From positions 22,448 to 38,672 of the forward strand of contig DMTS01000034.1 in NCBI GenBank assembly GCA_003477045.1: DNA of 16,225 bases, given 5' to 3'. The notes under the pieces are model-generated. The model worked only from the letters and a program-made list of their open reading frames with translations, was not told where the DNA came from and made no database searches. This DNA comes from Candidatus Delongbacteria bacterium. GTDB taxonomy: Bacteria; UBA4055. The stretch's first letter is position 1; each line of letters opens with the position of its first letter. Shown here in pieces: positions 1 to 8,550 of this stretch. A program made the position numbers and the translations under genes.

Positions 1-2250
1 GTAGGGGACTACAATAACCAGTGGTATATTGACAATGTTGAACTTCTTTATGATTACGAAGGTCCTGAGATCGCGGACATTAAAGGCAATGAAGCACTGC
101 TTCCAGTGATCGGCGCATTCCTGAACAATGACATGACTTTGACTCTTAATATTACAGACCTTTCCGGAATTAAATCCGTTGTAGGTCATTATGACATCGG
201 CGGATCTGTAGCAGACGCTATTTTCACTAAAGCTAAGAATGTAGAGGAAGTATGGACAGGTACAATTCCTGCTCAAGCTGCTGAAGCTGCAGGAACAATA
301 AACTTTACCCTTACCGATATAGGCGACTTAGTAACAACAACTGCCGACTATCCTATTGAATTTGTTGCAGATAATGAAGTTGCTGTAGTTAAATATCTGA
401 TCGGTAACGAAACATTTATTTACACCGATATGAACCTAGAGCTTGCTTTCTTTGATGAATCAGCTATCGCAAGCTGCGTAGGTTATTTCTCTAAAGATTA
501 CTACGCTACCGCCCCATACGAATTCACACTGACACCTTCAAAAACCCACGAGTATGTTTATGGCGGAACAATACCATATACAGCAGTTAATGCAGGCGGG
601 CTATATGAAGAAGTCTTCTTTAACGGAAGAGTTTATTTTGAAGTTACTGACGCCGCAGGCAACAAACTTACTACAGGACAATACACAGTGAAATGGCTTG
701 ACGGTCAAGTAGAAGTAAATGAAGATTTCGAAGGGGACATCAGCAATTGGACGGTCAATGGCTTGTGGGGTATCGAAGAAGAGCCTTCAATCTCAGGAAC
801 TCATTCATTAACCGAAAGTGTCAATGCTAACTATTCTAATAATACCGTTTCTTATGCTATGTGGGCAAATCCAATGGACTGGACGACAGTTAAGGCTGCA
901 TCAATATCATTCTGGGTTAAATATGACCTCGAAGCAGGATTTGACTATATGTATTTTGATGTTTCAGATAACGGCGGTTACAACTGGATCAGATTAAAAA
1001 CTTGGAACGGAGTGGGGGTCGGATGGAATAAAGTTCAGATACCTCTTGATGCTGTAGCCGGATCGCCTCTGGTAACTTTCAGATTCCAGATGAAAGCTGA
1101 CGAAGGCTTGAACTACAACGGTATGTATATTGATGACATTGAACTAAGGTCTTATAACAAAGACTACGGTGCTCCAACGATCGTATCAGACCCTTACGCA
1201 CCTGAATTCTTTGAAGGAACTTTGGGAGATTACACTGACACAATCGTTGTTACAGATGCAACAGGCGTAAATGAAGTCGGCGCATTTTATACAGTTGAAG
1301 GAATAGCAGGTGAACAATATGTTACAGCAGTCAACACTGTTGACAGTCTGTATCAGATAACGATTCCTCAGCAGGAAGCAGGCAGATTAGTTTCTTACAG
1401 ATACTGGGCTGAAGACACGACCGAATATAAAAATGCGGACTATTCGCCATATTACGAATATCTTGCAGGAGATCACAGGATCTACGATTCTGGAATAGTA
1501 AGCTATTATACAACTTGTGACGCAGGAGACGCCAGAGCCGTAAGGATCAGCCTTCCTGACGCAAATCCTCAGCAGGTCGCATACGGACTGATAAGAAATT
1601 ATCAGGATCTCGATCATTTCTCAGCGCCGATGTTGTTCCACATATGGGATGATAACGCTGGCGTGCCGGGCACAGATATAATTACGCCTTTCGTAGTTGA
1701 ATCGGACTGCTCGTCAGAAAACACTTCAGCCATGACAAGAATTGATCTGAGACCATATAACATCGTGGTTACCGGAGATTTCTGGGTCGGATTTGAAGCT
1801 ACGACTGATATAGTTTATACAACAATGGAAACTCCAAGCGAAGCAGGAACTACTCCATACAGCAGATCATTTGACGGAGCTGCTGTCGTAGGAGGCTGGT
1901 CTTGGGCATTGTATTCCGGAACCAACTACCACATAAGAGCCGTGATAGGTTATTATAACGGAATTGAAAGCGATGAGCATGTTCCGGTATCAACATCACT
2001 TGAACAGAATTATCCTAACCCGTTCAACCCGACAACAACAATAAGCTTCAATCTTGCAAAAGATTCAAAAGTTTCACTTGTTGTTTACGATGTAATGGGT
2101 AGAGAAGTCGCAAACCTTGTTGATAAAGATATGGCAAGCGGTTCTCACAAAGTATCATTTGACGCGTCAAGACTCGTCAGCGGTGTTTACTATTATAACT
2201 TAAAAGCCGGTGAATTAAACCAGACCAAAAAAATGATGCTAATCAAGTAA
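1..2250 (+). CDS. Secreted multidomain beta-sandwich protein with T9SS sorting domain (5'-truncated by window)
   Basis: The frame is open from base 1. The first codons read VGDYNNQWYIDNVEL and match residues 430 onward of the complete paralog at 2387-5926, so the gene starts outside the window and the GTG at 106 is internal. About 749 residues are visible. In order they are the end of a MAM-like (choice-of-anchor J) jelly-roll with a WYIDNVEL terminal strand, two Ig/FN3-like segments, and a second MAM-like jelly-roll (about 715-1160) ending YNGMYIDDIEL. Next come an Ig-like segment, a module with HIWDDNAGVPGTDI and GDFWVGFE, and an 84-residue C-terminal sorting domain (1996-2247) with NYPNPFNPTTTI and QTKKMMLIK. 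In known T9SS families this tail directs export across the outer membrane and is usually cleaved on anchoring. No catalytic domain is visible in this part. The role is probably surface adhesion or structure, but an enzyme domain could lie upstream. Confidence 0.85.
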   Translation, partial: VGDYNNQWYIDNVELLYDYEGPEIADIKGNEALLPVIGAFLNNDMTLTLNITDLSGIKSVVGHYDIGGSVADAIFTKAKNVEEVWTGTIPAQAAEAAGTINFTLTDIGDLVTTTADYPIEFVADNEVAVVKYLIGNETFIYTDMNLELAFFDESAIASCVGYFSKDYYATAPYEFTLTPSKTHEYVYGGTIPYTAVNAGGLYEEVFFNGRVYFEVTDAAGNKLTTGQYTVKWLDGQVEVNEDFEGDISNWTVNGLWGIEEEPSISGTHSLTESVNANYSNNTVSYAMWANPMDWTTVKAASISFWVKYDLEAGFDYMYFDVSDNGGYNWIRLKTWNGVGVGWNKVQIPLDAVAGSPLVTFRFQMKADEGLNYNGMYIDDIELRSYNKDYGAPTIVSDPYAPEFFEGTLGDYTDTIVVTDATGVNEVGAFYTVEGIAGEQYVTAVNTVDSLYQITIPQQEAGRLVSYRYWAEDTTEYKNADYSPYYEYLAGDHRIYDSGIVSYYTTCDAGDARAVRISLPDANPQQVAYGLIRNYQDLDHFSAPMLFHIWDDNAGVPGTDIITPFVVESDCSSENTSAMTRIDLRPYNIVVTGDFWVGFEATTDIVYTTMETPSEAGTTPYSRSFDGAAVVGGWSWALYSGTNYHIRAVIGYYNGIESDEHVPVSTSLEQNYPNPFNPTTTISFNLAKDSKVSLVVYDVMGREVANLVDKDMASGSHKVSFDASRLVSGVYYYNLKAGELNQTKKMMLIK

Positions 2251-2270
2251 TTTTCCGAAATTAAATCAAT

Positions 2271-2298
2271 AAAAAAGCCCGATTTTTCGGGCTTTTTT
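2271..2298 (+). terminator. Intrinsic terminator after the first T9SS-cargo gene
   Basis: A perfect 12-bp inverted repeat (2271-2282 with 2287-2298) around a TTTT loop. The GCCCGA/TCGGGC core is flanked by an A6 run upstream and a T6 run downstream. It starts 20 bases after the stop at 2250, so it separates the two paralogs transcriptionally. The A/T flanks would let it work in both directions. Confidence 0.9.
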
Positions 2299-2300
2299 AT

Positions 2301-2329
2301 TTGACTTATGGGGTTTTATTGTATAAATT
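2301..2329 (+). promoter_or_regulatory. Candidate promoter for the 1179-aa gene
   Basis: TTGACT (2301-2306), a 17-base gap and TAAATT (2324-2329), with an overlapping TATAAA at 2322, lie just past the upstream terminator and about 60 bases before the start codon. It resembles a sigma-70 type promoter. The region is AT-rich, so chance matches are likely, and some FCB groups use a different -33/-7 consensus. No clear TAnnTTTG element is seen here. Confidence 0.3.
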
Positions 2330-2373
2330 ACTAAATACATTATAACGCTCAGAGTGAAATAGTTAAAACTAAA

Positions 2374-2379
2374 TGGAGG
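2374..2379 (+). promoter_or_regulatory. Ribosome binding site for the 1179-aa gene
   Basis: TGGAGG is followed by a 7-base spacer before ATG at 2387. This fixes the start directly ahead of a clear signal peptide. Confidence 0.75.
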
Positions 2380-2386
2380 CAAAGAA

Positions 2387-5300
2387 ATGAAGAAGATGAT
2401 AACAATGCTGTTGGCTATCTTAATGGCCGGCGCGTTTGCTACTGACTGGTTTCCAACCGGTGCAGAAAGGGTTACAGATCATGCTAATATGAGTCTGGCC
2501 AGTAAAGATACTGCATATTACACCTACTCGGGAGCTTCAGCTTATATTTACAGTGGTGTAAAACAAAGAGCTACATATGTAAATGTAGAAGACTTCGGTT
2601 TGTCCTATCCGGTTAATTTCGGCGGGGTTCAGTCTTATCTTAACGACATCGGAAAGACTTCGTCTTACAAAATTTATGACAGAGACGGAGTAACGGTTCT
2701 TTGGACATCAGACGATTTTGTTACTACTATTGCAGGGTGGGAAATCGTTCAACCCACAGCTCCATTAATTCTTAATGACGATTTTTACATTGTTCATATT
2801 CCATTAACAGAGGCGGATGGAAAGGGTTATCCCCGTATAATTTATGACGCGGGAACAGGAGTTTACGGGCACTCATATTTGGGTTATCCGGGAGCGTGGG
2901 GAGCAGGAATAGGAGTGTATAATCTCAGAATGGCTATTGGACTCGAGCAATATACAGGTATCGATATAAGCGGTCCTTCAGTCAGAACGATCTACGGCAC
3001 AGAGGCTTTCATGGATTATGATGCTAATTTAGTTATGGCTATGACCGATGAGGGTTCAATTACAACGGTTACAGGAGCTTATTCAGTTGACGCTGGAGTT
3101 ACCTGGTTAAACTTTGATATTACTCCGGCTAAAGCTAATTATTATGAATATGCCGGAACGATTCCGGGACAGGTTGACGGAACAGAAGGCACAGCAGTCA
3201 TTTTCGTTTATGACGATCTTGGGAATTATACGGAATCAACTCCGTTTTCGTTAAGCTGGTCAATCGACAACCCTCTTTTAACTCAGGGATTTGAAGGTAA
3301 TTTCCCGCCTGTCGGATGGTCAACTGACTACACAGGCGCAGGATTTGTTCACTTAGATGACTCAGATCCTGTAATACATCAGGTTCATTCAGGAAATTAT
3401 TCTGCGGCACATAAATATGTTGCAAGCCCGCAAGATGACTATTTGATTACGCCGTTGATCAGCATTCCTGCAACCAATTCAAGCACTTTAACATTTTGGC
3501 AGAACAATGTGTACACTTCTTACTATGATGTACATGAAGTAGTTGTTTCTACCGATATGACGACTTGGACAACAATTTACGAAGAAACTCCTACAGCGGC
3601 AAATGTATGGGAGAAAATTTATGTGTCTTTAAGTGCTTATGTAGGCCAAGACATATATATCGGATTCCACTATGTAGGGAATGACGCTGATAATTGGTAC
3701 ATCGATGATGTTGAAGTATTATATGACTACGAAGGCCCGACTGTTGTTGACCTTGTAGGAAACGAAGCCCTATATCCAGTTGTGGGAGCTTTCCTAAACA
3801 ACGACATGCCTGTTTCAGTTACTGTTAACGATATTTCCGGAGTTCAGTCAGTTTTAGGTCACTACTCATTTGATGAAGGAATAACAGTAGTTGATCTTCC
3901 TTTTGTAAAAGCAAAAGGCGGAGACGAAGTCTGGACAGCAGTTATTCCTCAGCTTGCGGCTGTTGACAGCGGTTATATTACATTTGATATGACGGATATC
4001 GGCGGGATCGTAAATATTGATCCAACAGAATACAGAATTGACTTTGTTCTGGATACTGACGCGCCTGTATTCAACTATGTAAAAGGAACAATGGCATATA
4101 TAAACAATCCGATGAACCTCGAAGTGTCTTTCAGCGATGAATCTGCTATAACTTCGTGTTCTGGTTTCTTCTCAAAAGACGGCGGAACTACATGGACGCC
4201 ATTTGTTATGGATCCGGCAAAGATCCACGATTATACCTACACCGGTACAATAGCGGCAGAAACAGCTGAATTACTGGACGGACAGGTTTATTTCGGAATG
4301 AGAGATGTTGAGGATAATGTTTCATACAGCAGTGTATTTACAGTAAAATGGATGGACGGTCAGGACAGCTATATAGAAGATTTCGAATTCGGAGCAGGCA
4401 ATTGGACACTGACAGGAAACTGGGCTATTGTAGCTGAAGGCGAATATTCTTCATTTGATCACGCCCTTACTGAAAGCCCCGGCGGAGATTATAACGCAGA
4501 CGAGGTTGATTCTTACGCTCAGTGGGCAACTCCTATGGATTTCACTGCTTATCCCGGAGCGGAGATATCATTCTGGACAAAATACGACATTGAAGAAGAT
4601 TTCGATTATATGTATTTTGAAGGTTCTATGGATGGCGGAACCACTTGGATCAGGCTGCAGACTTACAGTATGGAAGGAGTCGGCTGGCATCAGGAAGTTA
4701 TTCCTATGAACGCTTTTGCAGGAATGAGCAATGTTACTTTCAGATTCCTATTCGAATCTGACGGCGGATACGAAGCAAACGGTATGTACATTGATGACCT
4801 GATCATATCTACTTATAATGTTGACCACGGTGCTCCTACTCTCATAACAGAACCTTACGGGCCTAAATACTATGAAGGTGTTTTCGGAGATTATACGGAC
4901 GCAATAGAAATAATTGATTTCTCAGGTGTTGCAAGCGCAATTGTATATTACACAGTTGACGGCGGAGCCGAGCAGTCGGTAACTGCATCAAATACTTCAG
5001 GTAATTTCTATGAATTCACTATTCCAACTCAGGCTGCAGGATCTCAGGTAGAATACAGGATCTACGCAATGGACGGATCTGCTCAGATGAACGAAGCGTA
5101 CAGCCCGTATTACAGCTACATTGCAGGTGATCACATGATTTATGACTCCGGTTATGTTGACTATTACATGACAGTTGAAGATGGAGAAGCTAAAGCTGTC
5201 AGAGTTACTGTTCCCGGAAGCGACGAATCCAAAACTATTATGACAGGTAAGCTTTCATACTTACTGTTAAGAACCTATGAAGATACTACACATATTTCCG

Positions 5301-5926
5301 GAGATATGGAAGTCCATGTATGGGATGATAATGCAGGAGTTCCCGGAACGGAACTTGTTGCTCCATTCATTGTAACTTCTGAAGGTTTGGCTATGACAAG
5401 AGTTGACATGAGATCTTACGATCTTAACGTTTCTGGCGATTTCTGGGTCGGAGTTGCGGCTCCAAGCGGTACCAGCGATATTATTTATATGACTATGGAA
5501 AGAGCAACTATGAGCGCTGACTCAGCTTACGGAAGATCTTATGACGGCGTATGGAACTCAGGAACAAGTGCTTGGGAATGGTCACAAGTGCCTAACGACA
5601 ACTGGGAGTTCAGAGCAGTTCTTAACGGTATTTATACCGGAATAGAAGACGAATCAGTTCCGATGGCTACCGAGTTACAGCAGAACTATCCTAACCCGTT
5701 CAACCCGACAACAACTATTAACTTTAACCTCGCAAACGACGCTAAAGTATCATTGGTCGTTTACGATGTAATGGGAAGAGAAGTTGCTAACCTTGTTAAC
5801 GGCGAGATGGTAAAAGGTTCGCACAAAGTATCATTTGACGCTTCAAGACTTGTCAGCGGTGTTTACTACTACAATCTAAAAGCAGCTGGTGTAAATCAGA
5901 CCAAGAAAATGATGCTGATCAAGTAA
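2387..5926 (+). CDS. Secreted multidomain beta-sandwich protein with signal peptide and T9SS sorting domain
   Basis: A complete 1179-residue protein. Residues 1-19 (MKKMITMLLAILMAGAFA, then T) form a Sec signal peptide with an AFA-type cleavage site. The rest appears to be all beta. There is an N-terminal domain (about 20-190), an Ig/FN3-like repeat (about 190-295), and a MAM-like choice-of-anchor J domain (about 296-450, ending NWYIDDVEV). Two Ig-like segments (about 452-655) are followed by a second MAM-like domain (about 657-810, ending NGMYIDDL), another Ig-like segment, and a module with VHVWDDNAGVPGTEL and GDFWVGVA (about 915-1085). Residues 1096-1179 are a type A T9SS sorting tail (NYPNPFNPTTTI, YDVMGREVANLV, VSGVYYYNLKA, TKKMMLIK). 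Three Asp-box-like motifs (SVDAGVTW 233, SKDGGTTW 596, SMDGGTTW 747) are visible. No protease or glycosidase active site is recognised. It is inferred to be exported by Sec and then T9SS to the cell surface or medium, as an adhesin or structural protein. Terminators on both sides argue for a single-gene transcript. Confidence 0.88.
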   Translation: MKKMITMLLAILMAGAFATDWFPTGAERVTDHANMSLASKDTAYYTYSGASAYIYSGVKQRATYVNVEDFGLSYPVNFGGVQSYLNDIGKTSSYKIYDRDGVTVLWTSDDFVTTIAGWEIVQPTAPLILNDDFYIVHIPLTEADGKGYPRIIYDAGTGVYGHSYLGYPGAWGAGIGVYNLRMAIGLEQYTGIDISGPSVRTIYGTEAFMDYDANLVMAMTDEGSITTVTGAYSVDAGVTWLNFDITPAKANYYEYAGTIPGQVDGTEGTAVIFVYDDLGNYTESTPFSLSWSIDNPLLTQGFEGNFPPVGWSTDYTGAGFVHLDDSDPVIHQVHSGNYSAAHKYVASPQDDYLITPLISIPATNSSTLTFWQNNVYTSYYDVHEVVVSTDMTTWTTIYEETPTAANVWEKIYVSLSAYVGQDIYIGFHYVGNDADNWYIDDVEVLYDYEGPTVVDLVGNEALYPVVGAFLNNDMPVSVTVNDISGVQSVLGHYSFDEGITVVDLPFVKAKGGDEVWTAVIPQLAAVDSGYITFDMTDIGGIVNIDPTEYRIDFVLDTDAPVFNYVKGTMAYINNPMNLEVSFSDESAITSCSGFFSKDGGTTWTPFVMDPAKIHDYTYTGTIAAETAELLDGQVYFGMRDVEDNVSYSSVFTVKWMDGQDSYIEDFEFGAGNWTLTGNWAIVAEGEYSSFDHALTESPGGDYNADEVDSYAQWATPMDFTAYPGAEISFWTKYDIEEDFDYMYFEGSMDGGTTWIRLQTYSMEGVGWHQEVIPMNAFAGMSNVTFRFLFESDGGYEANGMYIDDLIISTYNVDHGAPTLITEPYGPKYYEGVFGDYTDAIEIIDFSGVASAIVYYTVDGGAEQSVTASNTSGNFYEFTIPTQAAGSQVEYRIYAMDGSAQMNEAYSPYYSYIAGDHMIYDSGYVDYYMTVEDGEAKAVRVTVPGSDESKTIMTGKLSYLLLRTYEDTTHISGDMEVHVWDDNAGVPGTELVAPFIVTSEGLAMTRVDMRSYDLNVSGDFWVGVAAPSGTSDIIYMTMERATMSADSAYGRSYDGVWNSGTSAWEWSQVPNDNWEFRAVLNGIYTGIEDESVPMATELQQNYPNPFNPTTTINFNLANDAKVSLVVYDVMGREVANLVNGEMVKGSHKVSFDASRLVSGVYYYNLKAAGVNQTKKMMLIK
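3674..5926 (+). repeat. Paralogous duplication of the segment at 1-2250
   Basis: The products of this segment and of 1-2250 are collinear (750 versus 749 residues) with the same domain order. The 84-residue sorting tails differ at about 13 positions by hand count. A 29-base stretch is identical at the DNA level (2011-2039 and 5687-5715) over the YPNPFNPTT codons. It is a tandem gene duplication with divergence upstream of the tail. Confidence 0.85.
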
Positions 5927-5943
5927 TTTTATCTCTTAATCAG

Positions 5944-5977
5944 AAAAAGTCCGGACTTGGTTCCGGACTTTTTTTTT
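5944..5977 (+). terminator. Intrinsic terminator after the 1179-aa gene
   Basis: A 12-bp perfect stem (5944-5955 with 5962-5973) with core GTCCGGA/TCCGGAC and a 6-base loop, running into a T-tract that ends at 5977. It begins 18 bases after the stop codon and insulates leuS from the upstream gene. Confidence 0.92.
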
Positions 5978-6044
5978 GTTTAAAATAACTTTACTATAAA
6001 AAGAAATATTCTTATTTTTAGCATCTTGAAATTTAAGTAACATC

Positions 6045-6050
6045 GGAGGG
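6045..6050 (+). promoter_or_regulatory. Ribosome binding site for leuS
   Basis: GGAGGG with a short 4-base A spacer before ATG at 6055. It supports that start. The AT-rich leader left after the terminator (5978-6044) is only about 67 bases, and no convincing promoter hexamer pair or riboswitch-like fold was found in it. Confidence 0.75.
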
Positions 6051-6054
6051 AAAA

Positions 6055-8517
6055 ATGTCATACCCGTTTAGAGAAATTGAGCAGAAGTGGAGAAAATACT
6101 GGGAAGAAAAGAAAATTTATAAATTTGACCCCGAAAGTTCAAAACCGAAATATTATAATCTATTTATGTTCCCCTATCCTTCAGGCGACAGAATGCACAT
6201 CGGTCACTGGTCTAACTACGGACCAATGGATACGCACGCCCGCTACAAACGAATGAGGGGATTCAACGTGTTTCAGCCTGTGGGGTATGATGCATTAGGA
6301 TTGCCCGCAGAAAATTATGCAATTAAAACAGGAATTCACCCTGCGGTATCAAATAAAGAAAATATTCGTATCTTCAATGAGCAGTTCGGAAATATCGGCG
6401 CCATGTATGATTATGATTTCGTCGTGAACACGCAGGAACCGGAATATTATATGTGGTCACAGTGGATATTTTTACAATTATATAAAAAAGGATTGGTATA
6501 TCAAAAAGAAGCTATGGCCAATTATTGCCCGACATGCTGTACTGTGGTAGCAAATGCAGACGTTGATTCCGAAAGTAAGCACGACCGTTGCAGCACAGTG
6601 ATCGAAAAGAAAATGATCAAAAGCTGGTTCTTTAAAATAACGGATTATGCGCAGAGGCTGCTGGACGATCTTGAAAAAGTTGATTTTCCTGAGAAAACAA
6701 AGCTGATGCAGAAATATTGGATTGGGAGAAGCGAAGGCGCTATCGTAAAGTTTCAGATAGCCGGGAGTGACGAACATTTTGAGGTTTTTACTACCCGCCC
6801 GGATACACTTTACGGAGTAACCTATTGTACGATCGCACCGGAGCATGAACTTGTAGATAGAATAACTAAGCCTCAATATAAAAATGAAGTAAAAAGCTAT
6901 CGGGAATCAATAAAATCATTATCCGAGATAGACAGGCAATCTACTGTAAGAGAGAAGACAGGAGTTTTTACCGGAAGTTATGCGGTAAATCCTGTTAATG
7001 GCGAGAATGTTCCTATTTGGATCAGCGATTATGTGCTCGTATCATACGGAACGGGCTGTGTGATGGCTGTTCCTGCGCATGATGAAAGAGATTTTCAGTT
7101 CGCAAAAAAATTCAACTTGCCCGTCAGGGTAGTGATAAAACCGAAGGATTCTGAGCTGAATTCAGATACGATGCAAAATGCTTTTGAAGATGTCGGAATA
7201 ATGATGAACAGTGCCGAATTCACGGATATGCAGAGCGATTCAGGCATTAAAGCTGTGATTGCTAAACTTGAGAAAGAACAAAAGGGAAAAGGGCATGTTA
7301 CATTCCGGTTAAGAGACTGGAATTTCTCAAGACAAAGATACTGGGGAACTCCTATTCCAATAGTTTACTGCCCAAAATGCGGAACAGTTCCGGTCGCGGA
7401 AAAAGATCTTCCTGTAGTATTACCTCTGGATGAAAACATCGATTACCGCCCTAAGGGTAAAGCTCCTCTGGCAACTCTGGATTATTTCGTCAAGACTACC
7501 TGCCCGAGCTGCGGCGGAAAAGCTGAAAGGGAAGTCGAGACTATGGATACTTTCGTCTGCTCAAGCTGGTATTATTTAAGATATTTTAATCCCAAAGATA
7601 AAACAAAACCTTTTGACAGAGAGCAGATCGACCGCTGGCTGCCTGTTGACTGCTATGTCGGCGGTTCGGAACATGCAACAGGTCATTTAATTTACTCCAG
7701 ATTTATTACTAAAGCTTTATATGATCTGGGATATTTAGGATTTTATGAGCCCTATACTAAACTGATACACCAGGGACTTATCACGCGGAACGGCGCAAAA
7801 ATGTCGAAATCAAAGGGAAATGCTCTTCCGGCAGATCCATTAATTAAAGCCTACGGGATTGATGTCGTCAGAATGTATATTATGTTCATGGGTAATTATA
7901 GAGACGGCGGCGACTGGTCTGATGACGGTATCAGCGGTATTGACCGTTTTGCTTCGAGGGTATATAGGCTAATAAAAGAAAATTATAAACAGGGTAATTC
8001 GGCAGATTCAACAATTAACGAGCAATTGAACTACATGCTGAATAACGCCATTAACGAAATAGGCAGAAATCTTGAAGATTATTACTTTAATACTGCGATC
8101 GCAAGGCTGATGGAATTAGTAAACGAAGCTTATGTTTACATCGGAGACGGTAAAAGGTTCGATCAGAGTTATTTTAATGTATTTATTGAAAAATTCTTAT
8201 TACTGTTTGCGCCATTTGCTCCGCATTTAACTGAAGAGCTTTGGGAATCGATAGGGAAAAAGGGATCCGTGTTCAACGAGAGCTGGCCTGAATTCGATGA
8301 AAGTGCTCTGGTCAAAAATACTCAGATCATAACTGTTCAGGTGAACGGCAAGGTAAGATCGAACATTACCGCGCAGGTTGATATTTCAGACGAACAGGTT
8401 AAAGACCTTGTTTTTGCGGACGGCAAAACTAAGCAGTTCACGGATGGCAAACAGCTTGTAAAAACAATAATTATAAGTTCAAAGACCGGTAAGATGGTAA
8501 ATCTTGTTGTGAAGTAA
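6055..8517 (+). CDS. leuS: Leucyl-tRNA synthetase
   Basis: This class I aminoacyl-tRNA synthetase (EC 6.1.1.4) charges tRNA-Leu with leucine in the cytosol. Its 820 residues are normal for the bacterial type. The start MSYPFREIEQKWRKYWEE is the usual N-terminus. The nucleotide-binding HIGH motif is at 48-51, just after FPYPSG, and KMSKS is at 582-586 in GAKMSKSKGN. The CP1 editing domain, which hydrolyses mischarged tRNA, is complete: TTRPDT at 246-251 and GTGCVMAVPAHDERDF at 332-347, including the HDxRD aspartate that contacts the amino group. The zinc knuckle around the CP1 insertion has C158/C161 but HDRC (H176/C179) in place of the usual CxxC. A second pair, CPKC (439/442) and CPSC (483/486), is intact. 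The C-terminal tRNA-binding part contains VQVNGKVR. It stands alone between two terminators and converges on tldE. Confidence 0.98.
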   Translation: MSYPFREIEQKWRKYWEEKKIYKFDPESSKPKYYNLFMFPYPSGDRMHIGHWSNYGPMDTHARYKRMRGFNVFQPVGYDALGLPAENYAIKTGIHPAVSNKENIRIFNEQFGNIGAMYDYDFVVNTQEPEYYMWSQWIFLQLYKKGLVYQKEAMANYCPTCCTVVANADVDSESKHDRCSTVIEKKMIKSWFFKITDYAQRLLDDLEKVDFPEKTKLMQKYWIGRSEGAIVKFQIAGSDEHFEVFTTRPDTLYGVTYCTIAPEHELVDRITKPQYKNEVKSYRESIKSLSEIDRQSTVREKTGVFTGSYAVNPVNGENVPIWISDYVLVSYGTGCVMAVPAHDERDFQFAKKFNLPVRVVIKPKDSELNSDTMQNAFEDVGIMMNSAEFTDMQSDSGIKAVIAKLEKEQKGKGHVTFRLRDWNFSRQRYWGTPIPIVYCPKCGTVPVAEKDLPVVLPLDENIDYRPKGKAPLATLDYFVKTTCPSCGGKAEREVETMDTFVCSSWYYLRYFNPKDKTKPFDREQIDRWLPVDCYVGGSEHATGHLIYSRFITKALYDLGYLGFYEPYTKLIHQGLITRNGAKMSKSKGNALPADPLIKAYGIDVVRMYIMFMGNYRDGGDWSDDGISGIDRFASRVYRLIKENYKQGNSADSTINEQLNYMLNNAINEIGRNLEDYYFNTAIARLMELVNEAYVYIGDGKRFDQSYFNVFIEKFLLLFAPFAPHLTEELWESIGKKGSVFNESWPEFDESALVKNTQIITVQVNGKVRSNITAQVDISDEQVKDLVFADGKTKQFTDGKQLVKTIIISSKTGKMVNLVVK

Positions 8518-8520
8518 AAG

Positions 8521-8546
8521 AAAGGGCGGTTTAAAACCGCCCTTTT
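8521..8546. terminator. Bidirectional terminator between convergent leuS and tldE
   Basis: A near-perfect palindrome (AAAGGGCGGTTT at 8521-8532 and its complement at 8534-8545) lies in the 33-base gap between the leuS stop (8517) and the tldE stop (8551). The GC core is followed by T-rich sequence on both strands, so it can end transcription from both sides. Confidence 0.88.
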
Positions 8547-8550
8547 CATT

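Noticed and set aside
106..2250. GTG at 106 as the start of the first gene
   Set aside because: The frame is open back to base 1 and the upstream residues align with the interior of the paralog, so this codon is internal.
5978..6044. Possible T-box or leader-peptide control of leuS
   Set aside because: The leader left after the upstream terminator is about 67 bases, with no second terminator, no specifier-type fold and no run of leucine codons.
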